A stretch of DNA of 64,000 nucleotides from Arthrobacter oryzae (GTDB lineage Bacteria; Actinomycetota; Actinomycetes; Actinomycetales; Micrococcaceae), in contig NZ_RBIR01000007.1 of the NCBI RefSeq assembly GCF_003634095.1, forward strand, positions 62,001 through 126,000, in the 5' to 3' direction. The notes beneath the pieces are model-generated. The model did no database searches. It worked only from the letters and a program-made list of their open reading frames with translations, and was not told where the DNA came from. How positions within the stretch are numbered: the first letter of the stretch is position 1; each line of letters starts with the position of its first letter. This document shows positions 33,779 to 43,182 of this stretch, piece after piece. A program made the translations under genes and the position numbers.

Positions 33779-34741
33779 TCACTGTCCCTGGTCCCCCCAC
33801 CAGGCGACGGTGGCGGCGGCTGCTTCGTTCAACGAGGTGGGGGCCAGCCCCAGTGCGGCCTGACTCGCGGCGGAATCCATTACGAACGGGCGCTCGAACT
33901 GGTACAGCGTCTCCCCGAGTTCGCGCATGTCGGGTGAAAACACACCCATTGCCTTCAGTGCCCAGCCCGGGAGCGCTGTGACGCGTGGCGGCCGGGTGCC
34001 GGCCGCGTCGGCGAAGGCGCCAGCGATCTCACGCTGGGTCAGCGCGGGTCCGGTCGGAGCGTGCCACACCCGGTTCCATGCCGGGGGCCGGTCCGCCGCG
34101 GCAATCATGGCCGCCGCGAGGTCCGGAACGTAGGTGAAGGAATGCGGCTGGTCCGCCCGTCCGATCACCATCAGGGATTTGCCCGCCAGTACCGGCTTCA
34201 CCATGCGCTCGCCGGCGTGCGCCCCGCGGACCCGGGGGCCGAAGAAGTCGCTCGCCACCACGCTCACGGTGTCCGTCGCGGACTCCGCGCGGGCCTTCAG
34301 GAGAGCCGTTCGGATGCCGCGTTTGCCGCCCTCGGCCTCGCGGGGTCCGTCCTCGGTCATGGGCCGTTCCGGCTCGCTGTAGGAGTACAGGCTTTCCGGG
34401 AACACGACGACGGCGCCTGCCGCGCCCGCGGCGGCGAGCACGCTCGCCTCGGCCGCAGGCAACTCCCTGGCCCACGCCTCGGCGCTATACCGCGAGCCGT
34501 GAATGCAGTGGAAGACCGCCGCCGCGCCTTGGAAGGCCGCGCCCAGCCGGGCCGGGTCCGAGACATCGGTGGACAATTTTTCGACCAGCGGGTGGTCGGG
34601 CCCGCTGCCGGACCTCGTCAGGACGCGCACGCGGTGGCCCGCATCGGCCAGCTGTTCCGCGACTGTCCAGCCGACCGGGCCGGCTCCCGTAACGGCGTAC
34701 AGGCGGGGCGTTTCGCTCCCGGAAGAGTCAGGGTGGGACAT
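33779..34741 (-). CDS. NAD(P)-dependent epimerase/dehydratase-like protein
   Basis: 320 residues with an N-terminal Rossmann fold (AVTGAGPVGWTVAEQLADAGHRVRVLTR). It continues with VFHCIHGSRYSAEAW and FPESLYSYSEPERPM, resembling extended short-chain dehydrogenases. The classical YxxxK is not clear (YSYSE), so catalysis of a redox reaction is uncertain and a sensor or atypical role is possible. ATG 34741 follows AAGGAGA. It is divergent from a TetR gene across a region with three similar palindromic sites, which suggests it is the regulator's main target. Confidence 0.83.
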   Translation of the reverse strand: MSHPDSSGSETPRLYAVTGAGPVGWTVAEQLADAGHRVRVLTRSGSGPDHPLVEKLSTDVSDPARLGAAFQGAAAVFHCIHGSRYSAEAWARELPAAEASVLAAAGAAGAVVVFPESLYSYSEPERPMTEDGPREAEGGKRGIRTALLKARAESATDTVSVVASDFFGPRVRGAHAGERMVKPVLAGKSLMVIGRADQPHSFTYVPDLAAAMIAAADRPPAWNRVWHAPTGPALTQREIAGAFADAAGTRPPRVTALPGWALKAMGVFSPDMRELGETLYQFERPFVMDSAASQAALGLAPTSLNEAAAATVAWWGDQGQ

Positions 34742-34774
34742 TTCGATCTCCTTAGGCGACGATCTCCGTTTATT

Positions 34775-34789
34775 GAGAGCAGTGCTCTC
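34775..34789. promoter_or_regulatory. Operator-like palindrome 1 (SDR/TetR divergon)
   Basis: GAGAGCA-G-TGCTCTC is a perfect 7-1-7 palindrome 34 nt upstream of the epimerase-like gene's ATG. It shares the core AGCAGTGCT with the site at 34825-34837 and, in part, with the one at 34848-34856. Confidence 0.75.
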
Positions 34790-34824
34790 TTTAATCAGGA
34801 TGGGCCGCCGGACAAAGCAAGTCA

Positions 34825-34856
34825 AGAGCAGTGCTCACATTTGTTGACAGTGCTCT
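34825..34856. promoter_or_regulatory. Operator-like sites 2 and 3 with a -35 box for the TetR gene
   Basis: AGAGCAGTGCTCA (34825-34837) is a near-perfect copy of site 1. A half copy, CAGTGCTCT, is at 34848-34856. TTGACA at 34844-34849 overlaps site 3 and could be the -35 box of the plus-strand TetR gene, so binding there would give autorepression. Confidence 0.65.
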
Positions 34857-34877
34857 TGTGTGTGAAATGCTGGACGC

Positions 34878-35684
34878 ATGCCGGAGGACAAGAACCCAGA
34901 GGACAAGAACGCAGCCGTCAGTGAAACCACCGGGGAGGCCGTCGGGCCCAGCGCCGCCGCCACCCGGCCCGGCACGCCGCGCGAGCGTGCCCGTGCCCGG
35001 ACCGTAGCCGACATCCTCCGCCTGGGCCGGGAGCAGCTGGCGCTGCACGGAGCTGCCGCCCTGTCCCTCCGCGCTGTGGCCCGGGACCTCGGCGTCGTGT
35101 CCTCGGCGGTCTACCGCTATGTGGAGAGCCGGGAGGAGCTGCTGACCCTGCTCCTGATTGACGCGTACAACGAACTCGGCGATGAGGTGGATGCCGCCGT
35201 CGCGGCGGTCCCGGAGGGCGATTTCGGCGGCCGGTTTGCCGCCCTGGGCGGTGCGGTGCGGGGCTGGGCGCTGCGCGAGCCCTCCCGCTACGCCCTTCTG
35301 TTCGGCAGCCCGGTGCCCGGCTACCGGGCGCCCGCCGAGCGGACCACGGCTCCCGGGACCCGGGTGATTTCCGCCCTCATGACGATCCTCGACGGTGCCT
35401 TCCGGGCCGGGCAGCTTTCGGCGCAGGGGCGGCCGGGTCCCGCCGTGCCCGCCGGGCTGGCCCGGGACCTGGCGAAAATCCGACTGGAGTTCGGGTTGGC
35501 CGTGCCGGATGATCTCCTGGCCCGCGGCGCTTTGGCTTGGACCTCGCTGTTCGGTGCAGTCAGCTTCGAAGTCTTTGGCCAGTACGGCGAGGACTCCTTC
35601 ACTGACCGCGGACAGCTCTTTGACCACCATCTCGCGGTGCTGGCCGACGTCGCCGGACTGCGGGCGGCCGGCGCCGTCCCATGA
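34878..35684 (+). CDS. TetR/AcrR family regulator with WHG-type C-terminal domain
   Basis: 268 residues. After a 35-residue disordered start there is a TetR helix-turn-helix (ILRLGREQLALHGAAALSLRAVARDLGVVSSAVYRYVESREELL, residues about 50-95, given here as landmarks). The C-terminal domain (GGAVRGWALREPSRYALLFG, then PVPGY) matches the WHG/TetR_C_33 type. It is divergent from the epimerase-like gene, and three copies of an AGAGCAGTGCTCT-type palindrome lie in the shared promoter region. It probably represses itself and that gene. Confidence 0.88.
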   Translation: MPEDKNPEDKNAAVSETTGEAVGPSAAATRPGTPRERARARTVADILRLGREQLALHGAAALSLRAVARDLGVVSSAVYRYVESREELLTLLLIDAYNELGDEVDAAVAAVPEGDFGGRFAALGGAVRGWALREPSRYALLFGSPVPGYRAPAERTTAPGTRVISALMTILDGAFRAGQLSAQGRPGPAVPAGLARDLAKIRLEFGLAVPDDLLARGALAWTSLFGAVSFEVFGQYGEDSFTDRGQLFDHHLAVLADVAGLRAAGAVP

Positions 35685-35774
35685 GCCAGCTCCCCTGTTG
35701 CCCCGCGGTGGCGCTCGATAGACTGCCCCTGCGCCCGCATGGGCGCGCCCGGTGCTTCCAGGAAGGATCCATCA

Positions 35775-36260
35775 ATGTCTGAAGAGAACATGTCAGAAGA
35801 AAGCATGTCTGCAGAGAACAGGCCGGACCAGAGCAGGACCGGAAATGCAGCGTCAGCCGACGCCGAGGCGCGGGCCGGGACGGGCTCCGCGGAGGATGTG
35901 GCGGAGGCCGCAGCGGCCGAAGGGCAGTACGCCGAAGGCGACTACGGCTCCGCGGGCACGGCCGGCGAAGTGCCGCCCACGGCCGTCGAAGGGGCCTACG
36001 CGGCAGGAGACTACGGCGACGCCGGCGTGGCCGGAGCGGCCGCCGTCGGCGACGTGGAAGGCGACTATCCCGAGGGTGACTACGGCGAGGCAGGCGCTGC
36101 CGGTGAGCCCGCCGCCGTCACCGAGGAGGGGGAGTATCCCGAGGGTGATTACGGAACGGGCGGAGTAACGGGCGTCCGGCGGCTCGGCGGCCGGGAGGCG
36201 GGCGCGCCGTCCGCCGACGATGCGGAGCGGGGCGGGAACCAGGAGCGCGGCGGGAACTAG
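35775..36260 (+). CDS. Acidic protein with four 23-residue repeats
   Basis: 161 residues, no membrane segment or signal peptide, strongly acidic and Ala/Gly-rich. Three imperfect pentapeptides open it (MSEEN, MSEES, MSAEN). Four repeats then start at residues 49, 72, 95 and 118 with an exact period of 23: each is EGxYxxGDYGxxGxxG plus a spacer. I do not recognise the family. ATG 35775 with GGAAGG 10-15 nt upstream is preferred to an earlier in-frame start. It is probably disordered; the Tyr-Gly-Asp repeats could mediate binding or self-association. It lies just upstream of the chaperone operon's control region. Confidence 0.75.
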   Translation: MSEENMSEESMSAENRPDQSRTGNAASADAEARAGTGSAEDVAEAAAAEGQYAEGDYGSAGTAGEVPPTAVEGAYAAGDYGDAGVAGAAAVGDVEGDYPEGDYGEAGAAGEPAAVTEEGEYPEGDYGTGGVTGVRRLGGREAGAPSADDAERGGNQERGGN

Positions 36261-36417
36261 GGCGGGAACTGCGGCGGGTCGACGGCCAGCCGGCTCGCGC
36301 CGCAGTTCCCGCCCCAGGTTCGCGCAGGGCGAAATACTGCCCCCGGAAGCGGCAATGAGGCTGAAATCCGGGAAATGCGGGTCAAGAAGAGCGCCCTTGG
36401 ACCGGAGCCGGGACAAA

Positions 36418-36438
36418 GTTGAGTCGATGTCGCTCAAC
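36418..36438. promoter_or_regulatory. HAIR element 1 (HspR operator)
   Basis: GTTGAGT (36418-36424), 7-nt spacer, GCTCAAC (36432-36438). This matches the HspR-associated inverted repeat CTTGAGT-N7-ACTCAAG in spacing and most bases; the arms extend to AAAGTTGAGT and its near complement. Confidence 0.88.
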
Positions 36439-36444
36439 TTTGGA

Positions 36445-36472
36445 TTGACTTAAGTTCGGGTCTGGGTAAAGT
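36445..36472 (+). promoter_or_regulatory. Probable dnaK promoter
   Basis: TTGACT at 36445-36450 and TAAAGT at 36467-36472 with a 16-nt spacer look like -35 and -10 boxes. The promoter lies between the two HAIR elements, and the -10 box touches the second, so HspR binding would block it. Confidence 0.6.
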
Positions 36473-36491
36473 TGAGTGTAGATCGCTCAAT
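36471..36491. promoter_or_regulatory. HAIR element 2 (HspR operator)
   Basis: GTTGAGT (36471-36477), 7-nt spacer, GCTCAAT (36485-36491). It is a second HspR site with the same spacing, 53 nt from the first, 80 nt before the dnaK start. Confidence 0.85.
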
Positions 36492-36571
36492 ATCTGTCGG
36501 ACCCGGCTGGTGAAAGCCACTGTGGGTCCGCGGCCTTCTCGAAGATTCCAAGGAAAGTAAGGAAGCAACCC

Positions 36572-38434
<1,863 letters not shown>

Positions 38435-38436
38435 TC

Positions 38437-39099
38437 ATGCCGCACCACGGTAACGAAGAAGAGCACGGTTCTTCCGAGAGCCGGCGCGAGGCTGAACAGC
38501 GGGAGAACGAGCCGCAGAAGCCGGTGATCCACGACCACCGCAAGGTGGATCCGAAGACCGGCCAGGCCCGCCACCCCGGCCAGGAGCACGCCGAATCCGG
38601 GGACGCCCTGTCCCAGGCGGAGGACATCCTCAACAGCGTTGAGGTGCCCGCCGCGGAATCGGTGGCTCAGGGCGCAGCCGGCGCCGCCGAGGCGGAGGAG
38701 CTCAGGGATGACCTCCGTCGCCTGCAGGCCGAGTACGTCAACTACCGCAAGCGCGTCGAGCGCGACCGGGCCGTGGCGGGCGAGATGGCCGTCATCGGCG
38801 TCCTGAACGCGCTGCTTCCGGTACTCGACGACGTCGACGCCGCCCGCCAGCACGGCGACCTCGCGGACGGTCCTTTCGCCGCGATCGCCGCGAAGCTGGA
38901 GACCGCGCTGAAGACGTACGGACTGGTCCGCATCGATGAGACCGGCGTGGAGTTCGATCCGACCATCCACGAGGCCCTCATCCAGCAGCCCGGCACGGAT
39001 ATCGAGTTCGATACCGTCAGCCAGGTCCTGCGCTCGGGCTACAAGTCCGGCGACCGCGTGCTCCGGGCGGCGCAGGTAATCGTGGCGGTACCGGCGTAA
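38437..39099 (+). CDS. grpE: Nucleotide exchange factor GrpE
   Basis: 220 residues. A long hydrophilic, probably disordered N terminus (about 80 residues) is followed by the GrpE coiled coil (LRDDLRRLQAEYVNYRKRVERDR) and the C-terminal beta domain (ALIQQPGTDIEFDTVSQVLRSGY). It releases ADP from DnaK. It starts 2 nt after the dnaK stop, so the two are tightly coupled. The 329-nt gap after it is unusual for this operon and carries the palindromic elements. Confidence 0.95.
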   Translation: MPHHGNEEEHGSSESRREAEQRENEPQKPVIHDHRKVDPKTGQARHPGQEHAESGDALSQAEDILNSVEVPAAESVAQGAAGAAEAEELRDDLRRLQAEYVNYRKRVERDRAVAGEMAVIGVLNALLPVLDDVDAARQHGDLADGPFAAIAAKLETALKTYGLVRIDETGVEFDPTIHEALIQQPGTDIEFDTVSQVLRSGYKSGDRVLRAAQVIVAVPA

Positions 39100-39118
39100 T
39101 TTCGCCTTCGGCGTGACG

Positions 39119-39138
39119 CATCCGCGCCTTCGCGGATG
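39119..39138 (+). repeat. Hairpin preceding palindromic element A
   Basis: CATCCGCG (39119-39126) pairs exactly with CGCGGATG (39131-39138) around CCTT. The 3' arm is also the start of the outer stem of element A, so the two pairings exclude each other. Confidence 0.7.
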
Positions 39139-39235
39139 AGGGGGCCCCGCCCCTCCGCCGGGTGGCCAAGGATCTACGATCCTCGGCCACCCGGCTCCGG
39201 CAGGCCCGATGCCACTCCCGGGCCCCCTCATCCGC
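39132..39235. repeat. Palindromic element A (grpE-dnaJ gap)
   Basis: Outer arms GCGGATGAGGGGGCC (39132-39146) and its exact complement (39221-39235) enclose a hairpin at 39158-39194. That hairpin has arms CCGGGTGGCC and AGGATC with their exact complements, one A/C mismatch between them and a 3-nt loop. The strands between outer and inner stems (39141-39157 and 39195-39222) are nearly identical to those of element B in inverted orientation. The element therefore has conserved internal loops and its own set of stems. Confidence 0.85.
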
Positions 39236-39286
39236 TACGGCGTTCAGCGGTAATCTCGCCTAAGGTGAGGTGACTACGGGCTCGGA

Positions 39287-39389
39287 GTGATGCATGGGCC
39301 CCGGGAGTGGCATCGGGCCTGCCGGAGCGTGGTCGCTTGGTCCGCAAGGACCAAGCGACCACGCGAAGGGGCGGGGGCCCATGCATCAC
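39287..39389. repeat. Palindromic element B, inverted copy of A with different stems
   Basis: Outer arms GTGATGCATGGGCCCC (39287-39302) and the exact complement (39374-39389) enclose a perfect 17-bp hairpin with loop GCAA (39327-39343 with 39348-39364). The segment 39300-39327 is the exact reverse complement of 39195-39222 of element A (28 nt). The other connecting segment (39363-39380) is also nearly the complement of its counterpart. The dnaJ ribosome site lies about 27 nt downstream. Confidence 0.85.
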
Positions 39390-39428
39390 GCAGAGCCACG
39401 CAACACAAGAATTAGAGAGGAAACGCCA

Positions 39429-40415
39429 TTGGCTAGCCAGGATTGGGTGGACAAGGACTTCTACAAGATCCTTGGTGTCGCCAAGGACGCTTCCGACGCC
39501 GACATCAAGAAGGCCTACCGGAAGCTTGCCCGGCAGCACCACCCGGATACCAACGCGGGCAATGCGGCGTCGGAGAAGAAGTTCAAAGACATCTCCGAGG
39601 CCTATTCGGTGCTCTCTGATGCCGATGAGCGCCAGCAGTACGATGCGATCCGTGCCATGGGCGGCGGCGCACGCTTTGCCCCCGGCGGAGGCGGCGGGGC
39701 TGCCGGCGGAGCGGGCTTCGAAGACCTGTTCGGCGGGCTCTTCACCGGCGGCGGCGGCCGCCATTCCGGCGGGTACAGCACCGCGGGCGGCATTCCTCCC
39801 GAGTTCGCTGATCTCTTCGGCGGCGGAGGCGGATTCGGCGGCGGAGGCCAGTCGTTCCAGCGCGCTCCGCAGAAGGGGGCGGACCGCACCGCGTCCACCT
39901 CGATCTCATTTGCCGGGTCCATCCGCGGCACCACGATCGGTCTGCGTGAACCCGACGGCGAGGTCATCGACGTCCGGATCCCGGCCGGCATCAAGGACGG
40001 GCAAAAGGTCCGCGTCCGGGGCAAGGGCCAGTACGGTCCGGCAGGTAACGGCGACCTCATGGTCACCGTCACGGTCAAACCCCACGATTTCTACGTCCGC
40101 GATGGCGACAACCTGCGCATCCACGTCCCCGTCTCCTTCCCGGAAGCGGCCCTGGGCGCGGATATCGAGGTTCCCACGATCGATGGCGACAAGGTCAAGG
40201 TCAGGGTCCCCGCCGGAACGCCGTCGGGCCGCACGCTGCGCGTCAAGGGCCGCGGCGTCAAGCACGCCAAGGCCACCGGCGATCTGCTGGTGACAATCGA
40301 CGTCGCCGTGCCGCGGAGGCTGAACAAGGAAGCCGAGGCTGCCGTGAAGGCCTTCGCCGCGGCAACCGCCGATGAGGACGTCCGCACGGGCCTGGCAACC
40401 AAGGCCCGGCTCTAG
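39429..40415 (+). CDS. dnaJ: DnaJ-type co-chaperone without zinc finger
   Basis: 328 residues. J domain residues 8-75 with the HPD triad (38-40, in HHPDTN), a Gly/Phe-rich region (about 80-150), then two beta-sandwich substrate domains. There are no Cys residues and no CxxCxGxG zinc finger, so it is of the CbpA/type II kind. It stimulates DnaK ATPase. The start is TTG 39429, preceded by GAGAGGA; the open frame upstream is inside element B and is not conserved. It is in the chaperone operon after grpE and 15 nt before hspR. Confidence 0.92.
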   Translation: MASQDWVDKDFYKILGVAKDASDADIKKAYRKLARQHHPDTNAGNAASEKKFKDISEAYSVLSDADERQQYDAIRAMGGGARFAPGGGGGAAGGAGFEDLFGGLFTGGGGRHSGGYSTAGGIPPEFADLFGGGGGFGGGGQSFQRAPQKGADRTASTSISFAGSIRGTTIGLREPDGEVIDVRIPAGIKDGQKVRVRGKGQYGPAGNGDLMVTVTVKPHDFYVRDGDNLRIHVPVSFPEAALGADIEVPTIDGDKVKVRVPAGTPSGRTLRVKGRGVKHAKATGDLLVTIDVAVPRRLNKEAEAAVKAFAAATADEDVRTGLATKARL

Positions 40416-40430
40416 GAACGGGAGCCAGCC

Positions 40431-40853
40431 ATGGGCATCGACTTCGATCAGCCGATCTTCGTCATCTCCGTTGCCGCGGAACTTGCGGAGATGCACCCGC
40501 AGACCCTGCGCCAGTACGACCGCATGGGCATCGTCTCGCCCAGCCGCGCCCCGGGCAAGTCGCGGCGGTACTCGCAGCGGGACGTCAACATGCTCCGCGA
40601 GGTCCAACGGCTCTCCCAGGAGGGGGTCTCGCTGGAGGGCATCAAGCGGATCCTTCAGCTCGAGAACCAGGTGGCCGCCCTGCAGCGCCGGGTCACTGAG
40701 CTGACGGAGGAGCTGGGGCGCCGCCGGCAGACCGCCGATTCGCGGATCTTCGCCGCCGGAACAGCCGGCGACGTCGTCAGCCTAGCCCGAGGCAAGCGTC
40801 CGCAGGCACGGTCGCAGGCCCTCGTGGTGTGGCGGCCGCGCGGCATCGAATAG
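40431..40853 (+). CDS. hspR: Heat-shock repressor HspR (MerR family)
   Basis: 140-residue MerR-type repressor. The winged helix covers FVISVAAELAEMHPQTLRQYDRMG and RYSQRDVNMLREVQRL, and a coiled coil follows (ENQVAALQRRVTELTEEL). HspR binds HAIR elements; two lie upstream of dnaK. The C-terminal tail RGKRPQARSQALVVWRPR is basic. As the last gene of the operon it completes the autoregulatory loop, and a strong terminator follows. Confidence 0.95.
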   Translation: MGIDFDQPIFVISVAAELAEMHPQTLRQYDRMGIVSPSRAPGKSRRYSQRDVNMLREVQRLSQEGVSLEGIKRILQLENQVAALQRRVTELTEELGRRRQTADSRIFAAGTAGDVVSLARGKRPQARSQALVVWRPRGIE

Positions 40854-40870
40854 GCCGTAGGCAGCAAAAA

Positions 40871-40910
40871 CAGCTGTGCCCGGGACCCCTGCGGGTCCCG
40901 GGCACAGCTG
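40871..40910. terminator. Bidirectional intrinsic terminator
   Basis: An 18-bp perfect stem (40871-40888 with 40893-40910) around CTGC is flanked by AAAAA on the left and TTGTTGT on the right. It ends both the hspR operon and the convergent transporter gene. Confidence 0.92.
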
Positions 40911-40941
40911 TTGTTGTGGCCGGATTGCTCCCTACGGGCCC

Positions 40942-42267
40942 CTACTTGCCGGCGGCGATGAGCTGGTCTACGGCAGCGCGTTCGCTCCGCCCCCAGGTTT
41001 CCCGCGTGACCAGGGCCGCGGTGAGCCCGATGGCTCCGCATGCCATGTAGACGATTGCCACGCCGCTCCAGCCCCAGGCGGCGGCAGTGGCTGCTGCGAT
41101 GAGGGGGATGAAGCCGGAGATGGCGGCCGAGAACTGGTAGCCGATCGAGGCGCCCGAGGTACGGGTGTTGGCCGGGAACAGCTCGGAGAACCAGGCGCCC
41201 TGAGAGCCGGCGAGCATGTCGTGGAGGACTGGCAGCCCGATGATGTAGACGAGGATGACCAGGAACGGGACGCCGGTGTTGACCATGAGGAACATCGGGA
41301 AGCCGAAGAGAATAATGCCGGCGGAGCCGATGACATAGAGCTTACGGCGTCCGATTCCGTCGGTCAGCCGGCCCCAGAGGATGGTGGTGACGACGCCCAG
41401 CGCTGCTGCCAGGACGAGGCCGGTCAGGCCTGTCTGGCGGTCGACCAGCTTGTTGGCAACGATGTAGGACAGCAGATACGTGACGATGACGTAGAAGCCA
41501 CCAGACTCGGCCAGGCGAAGGCCGATGACCCGCAGAATCGTGCGCCAGTCATTCTTGATGACGGTCAGGAGCGGGTTCTTGACGAGTTCGCCTTTGGCTT
41601 TCGTTTCCTCGAATTCGGGGGATTCGCTGACCTTGAGCCGGATGATGATGCCGGCGATGATGAGGATGGAGCTGGCCAGGAATGGAATCCGCCAGGACCA
41701 TTCGTTGTTCCAGCCGGTGGTTGCCAGGAAGACGAGGTTGGCCAGCAGCAGTCCGAGCGGGACGCCGGCCTGGGGGATGCCGGTGTACCGGCCGCGCTGG
41801 CGCCAAGGAGCATGCTCAAAGGTCATCATGATGGCGCCGCCCCACTCCGCACCGAACGCCAGGCCCTGGATGATCCGGATGGCCACGAGCAGGATCGGGG
41901 CCGCGACGCCGACCTGCTGGTAGGTGGGCAGGAGCCCGATGAGGAAGGTTGAGGCGCCCATGACCAGCAGGGCGCCGACGAGGACTGGTTTGCGGCCGTA
42001 CTTGTCTCCGAGGTAGCCGCCGATCAGCCCGCCCAGCGGCCGCATCGCGAAGCCAACGGCGAGGGTGGCGAACGCCAGCAGGGTGGCGGCGACCGGATCC
42101 TGGCCGGGAAAGAATGCGGTGCCGAAATACAGGGCGGCCGCCGTGCCGTAGGCCAGGAAGTCGTAGTTTTCGATCGTGGTGCCGACGGCACTTCCGATTG
42201 CCACCTTGAGCTTGTCCGGTGAACCGTGTTCAGCCTGGCGGGTTTGTGTTTGCGTGAGCGTGCTCAT
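40942..42267 (-). CDS. MFS transporter, metabolite:H+ symporter type
   Basis: 441 residues, 12 predicted helices. It resembles the MHS family (ProP/ShiA/KgtP-like): VGTTIENYDFLAYGTAAALYF at the start, RPLGGLIGGYLGDKYGRKP in the first cytoplasmic loop, and QGLAFGAEWGGAIMM. These import organic acids, osmolytes or aromatic acids with protons. I use ATG 42267 (MSTLTQTQT); AAGGAG is about 12 nt upstream, slightly far. It lies downstream of a FadR-type regulator and a SAF-domain oxidoreductase on the same strand, so the substrate is probably that pathway's compound. Confidence 0.9.
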   Translation of the reverse strand: MSTLTQTQTRQAEHGSPDKLKVAIGSAVGTTIENYDFLAYGTAAALYFGTAFFPGQDPVAATLLAFATLAVGFAMRPLGGLIGGYLGDKYGRKPVLVGALLVMGASTFLIGLLPTYQQVGVAAPILLVAIRIIQGLAFGAEWGGAIMMTFEHAPWRQRGRYTGIPQAGVPLGLLLANLVFLATTGWNNEWSWRIPFLASSILIIAGIIIRLKVSESPEFEETKAKGELVKNPLLTVIKNDWRTILRVIGLRLAESGGFYVIVTYLLSYIVANKLVDRQTGLTGLVLAAALGVVTTILWGRLTDGIGRRKLYVIGSAGIILFGFPMFLMVNTGVPFLVILVYIIGLPVLHDMLAGSQGAWFSELFPANTRTSGASIGYQFSAAISGFIPLIAAATAAAWGWSGVAIVYMACGAIGLTAALVTRETWGRSERAAVDQLIAAGK

Positions 42268-42359
42268 CAGCGTCCATATCTCCTTCGATATGGGACGGGG
42301 GAGTCTTCCCCTATCCCGGGTGCCGCGGGCCATGCACCAGGCGACGCCGTCAGCGGGCG

Positions 42360-43100
42360 TCAGCGCGGGTGGTTCTGTCCCTCGACGTTTCCAATGTTGT
42401 AAAAACTGCGGATGTGCTCACCCACAGCGCGCCTGGATTCATTCGCATCCCGCCGCCGGATGGCGTCGAGAATGTGCCGATGTTCGCTGCGAACGACTGT
42501 GGCGGTCTTCTTCCAGTCCTCCAGCCGCGCGTAGGCCTCGATCATCTGGCGGTTGATGGCGGTCCGCAGCGACCCCATCAGGTGGGAGGAAAGCGTGTTG
42601 CCGGTTGATTCGGCGATCCGGACGTGGAATGCGGCATCCAGCCGGTTGAACTCGGCGGTGGAAATCTCGGGATCCTCCATCGCGTCCAGGATCAATTCCA
42701 GTTCGTGGAGGTCCTGTTCGCTGGCCCGCACCGCGGCTTCCTCGCAGCACCAGGTTTCCAGGGCGATCCGGGTCTCAAGAACGTCTTTCTGGTCGAACTG
42801 CCCCAGTGCCAGCTGGAGCTTGAGCAGGTTGACGAAGCCGGATCCGGGCTCGCCCACCAGGACCGCCCCGCCTTCGGCCCCGCCGCCGGGCCGGATGTCC
42901 ACGATGCCCAGTGCCTCCAGGACCCTGAGGGATTCCCTAAGCGACGGCCGGGAAACCCCCAGGAGTGCCGAGAGGTCCCGTTCGCTCGGCAGCTTGTCCC
43001 CTGCCTTGAGCCTGCCGTCCAGGATTCTGTCCTCGATCTGGGACATCACCTGCTCGTAAGTCCGGACCCGTTGGACCGGTTCCCATGCTTCTGCGCTCAT
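42360..43100 (-). CDS. GntR regulator, FadR subfamily
   Basis: 246 residues. The N-terminal winged helix (YEQVMSQIEDRILDGRLKAGDKL, LSALLGVSRPSLRESLRVLEALG) is followed by an all-helical FCD effector domain (FNRLDAAFHVRIAESTGN, then SEHRHILDAIRRRDANESRRAVGEHI). FCD domains bind carboxylates, often with a metal. GGTCAGACC sites lie before this gene (43174-43182) and before the oxidoreductase (44583-44593), so it probably represses both until a carboxylate inducer appears. Confidence 0.9.
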   Translation of the reverse strand: MSAEAWEPVQRVRTYEQVMSQIEDRILDGRLKAGDKLPSERDLSALLGVSRPSLRESLRVLEALGIVDIRPGGGAEGGAVLVGEPGSGFVNLLKLQLALGQFDQKDVLETRIALETWCCEEAAVRASEQDLHELELILDAMEDPEISTAEFNRLDAAFHVRIAESTGNTLSSHLMGSLRTAINRQMIEAYARLEDWKKTATVVRSEHRHILDAIRRRDANESRRAVGEHIRSFYNIGNVEGQNHPR

Positions 43101-43173
43101 GTTCGACCACCTCGTTGATTGCCATGCCGCCGGCTGGGCGCCGGCGGCACTTCCATCGTAATCGCGGCCTGAC

Positions 43174-43182
43174 GGTCAGACC
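43174..43182. promoter_or_regulatory. FadR-type operator upstream of the regulator gene
   Basis: GGTC-A-GACC, a 4-1-4 palindrome matching the TGGTC-N-GACCA consensus core of FadR-family regulators. It lies 74 nt upstream of the GntR start. Confidence 0.65.
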
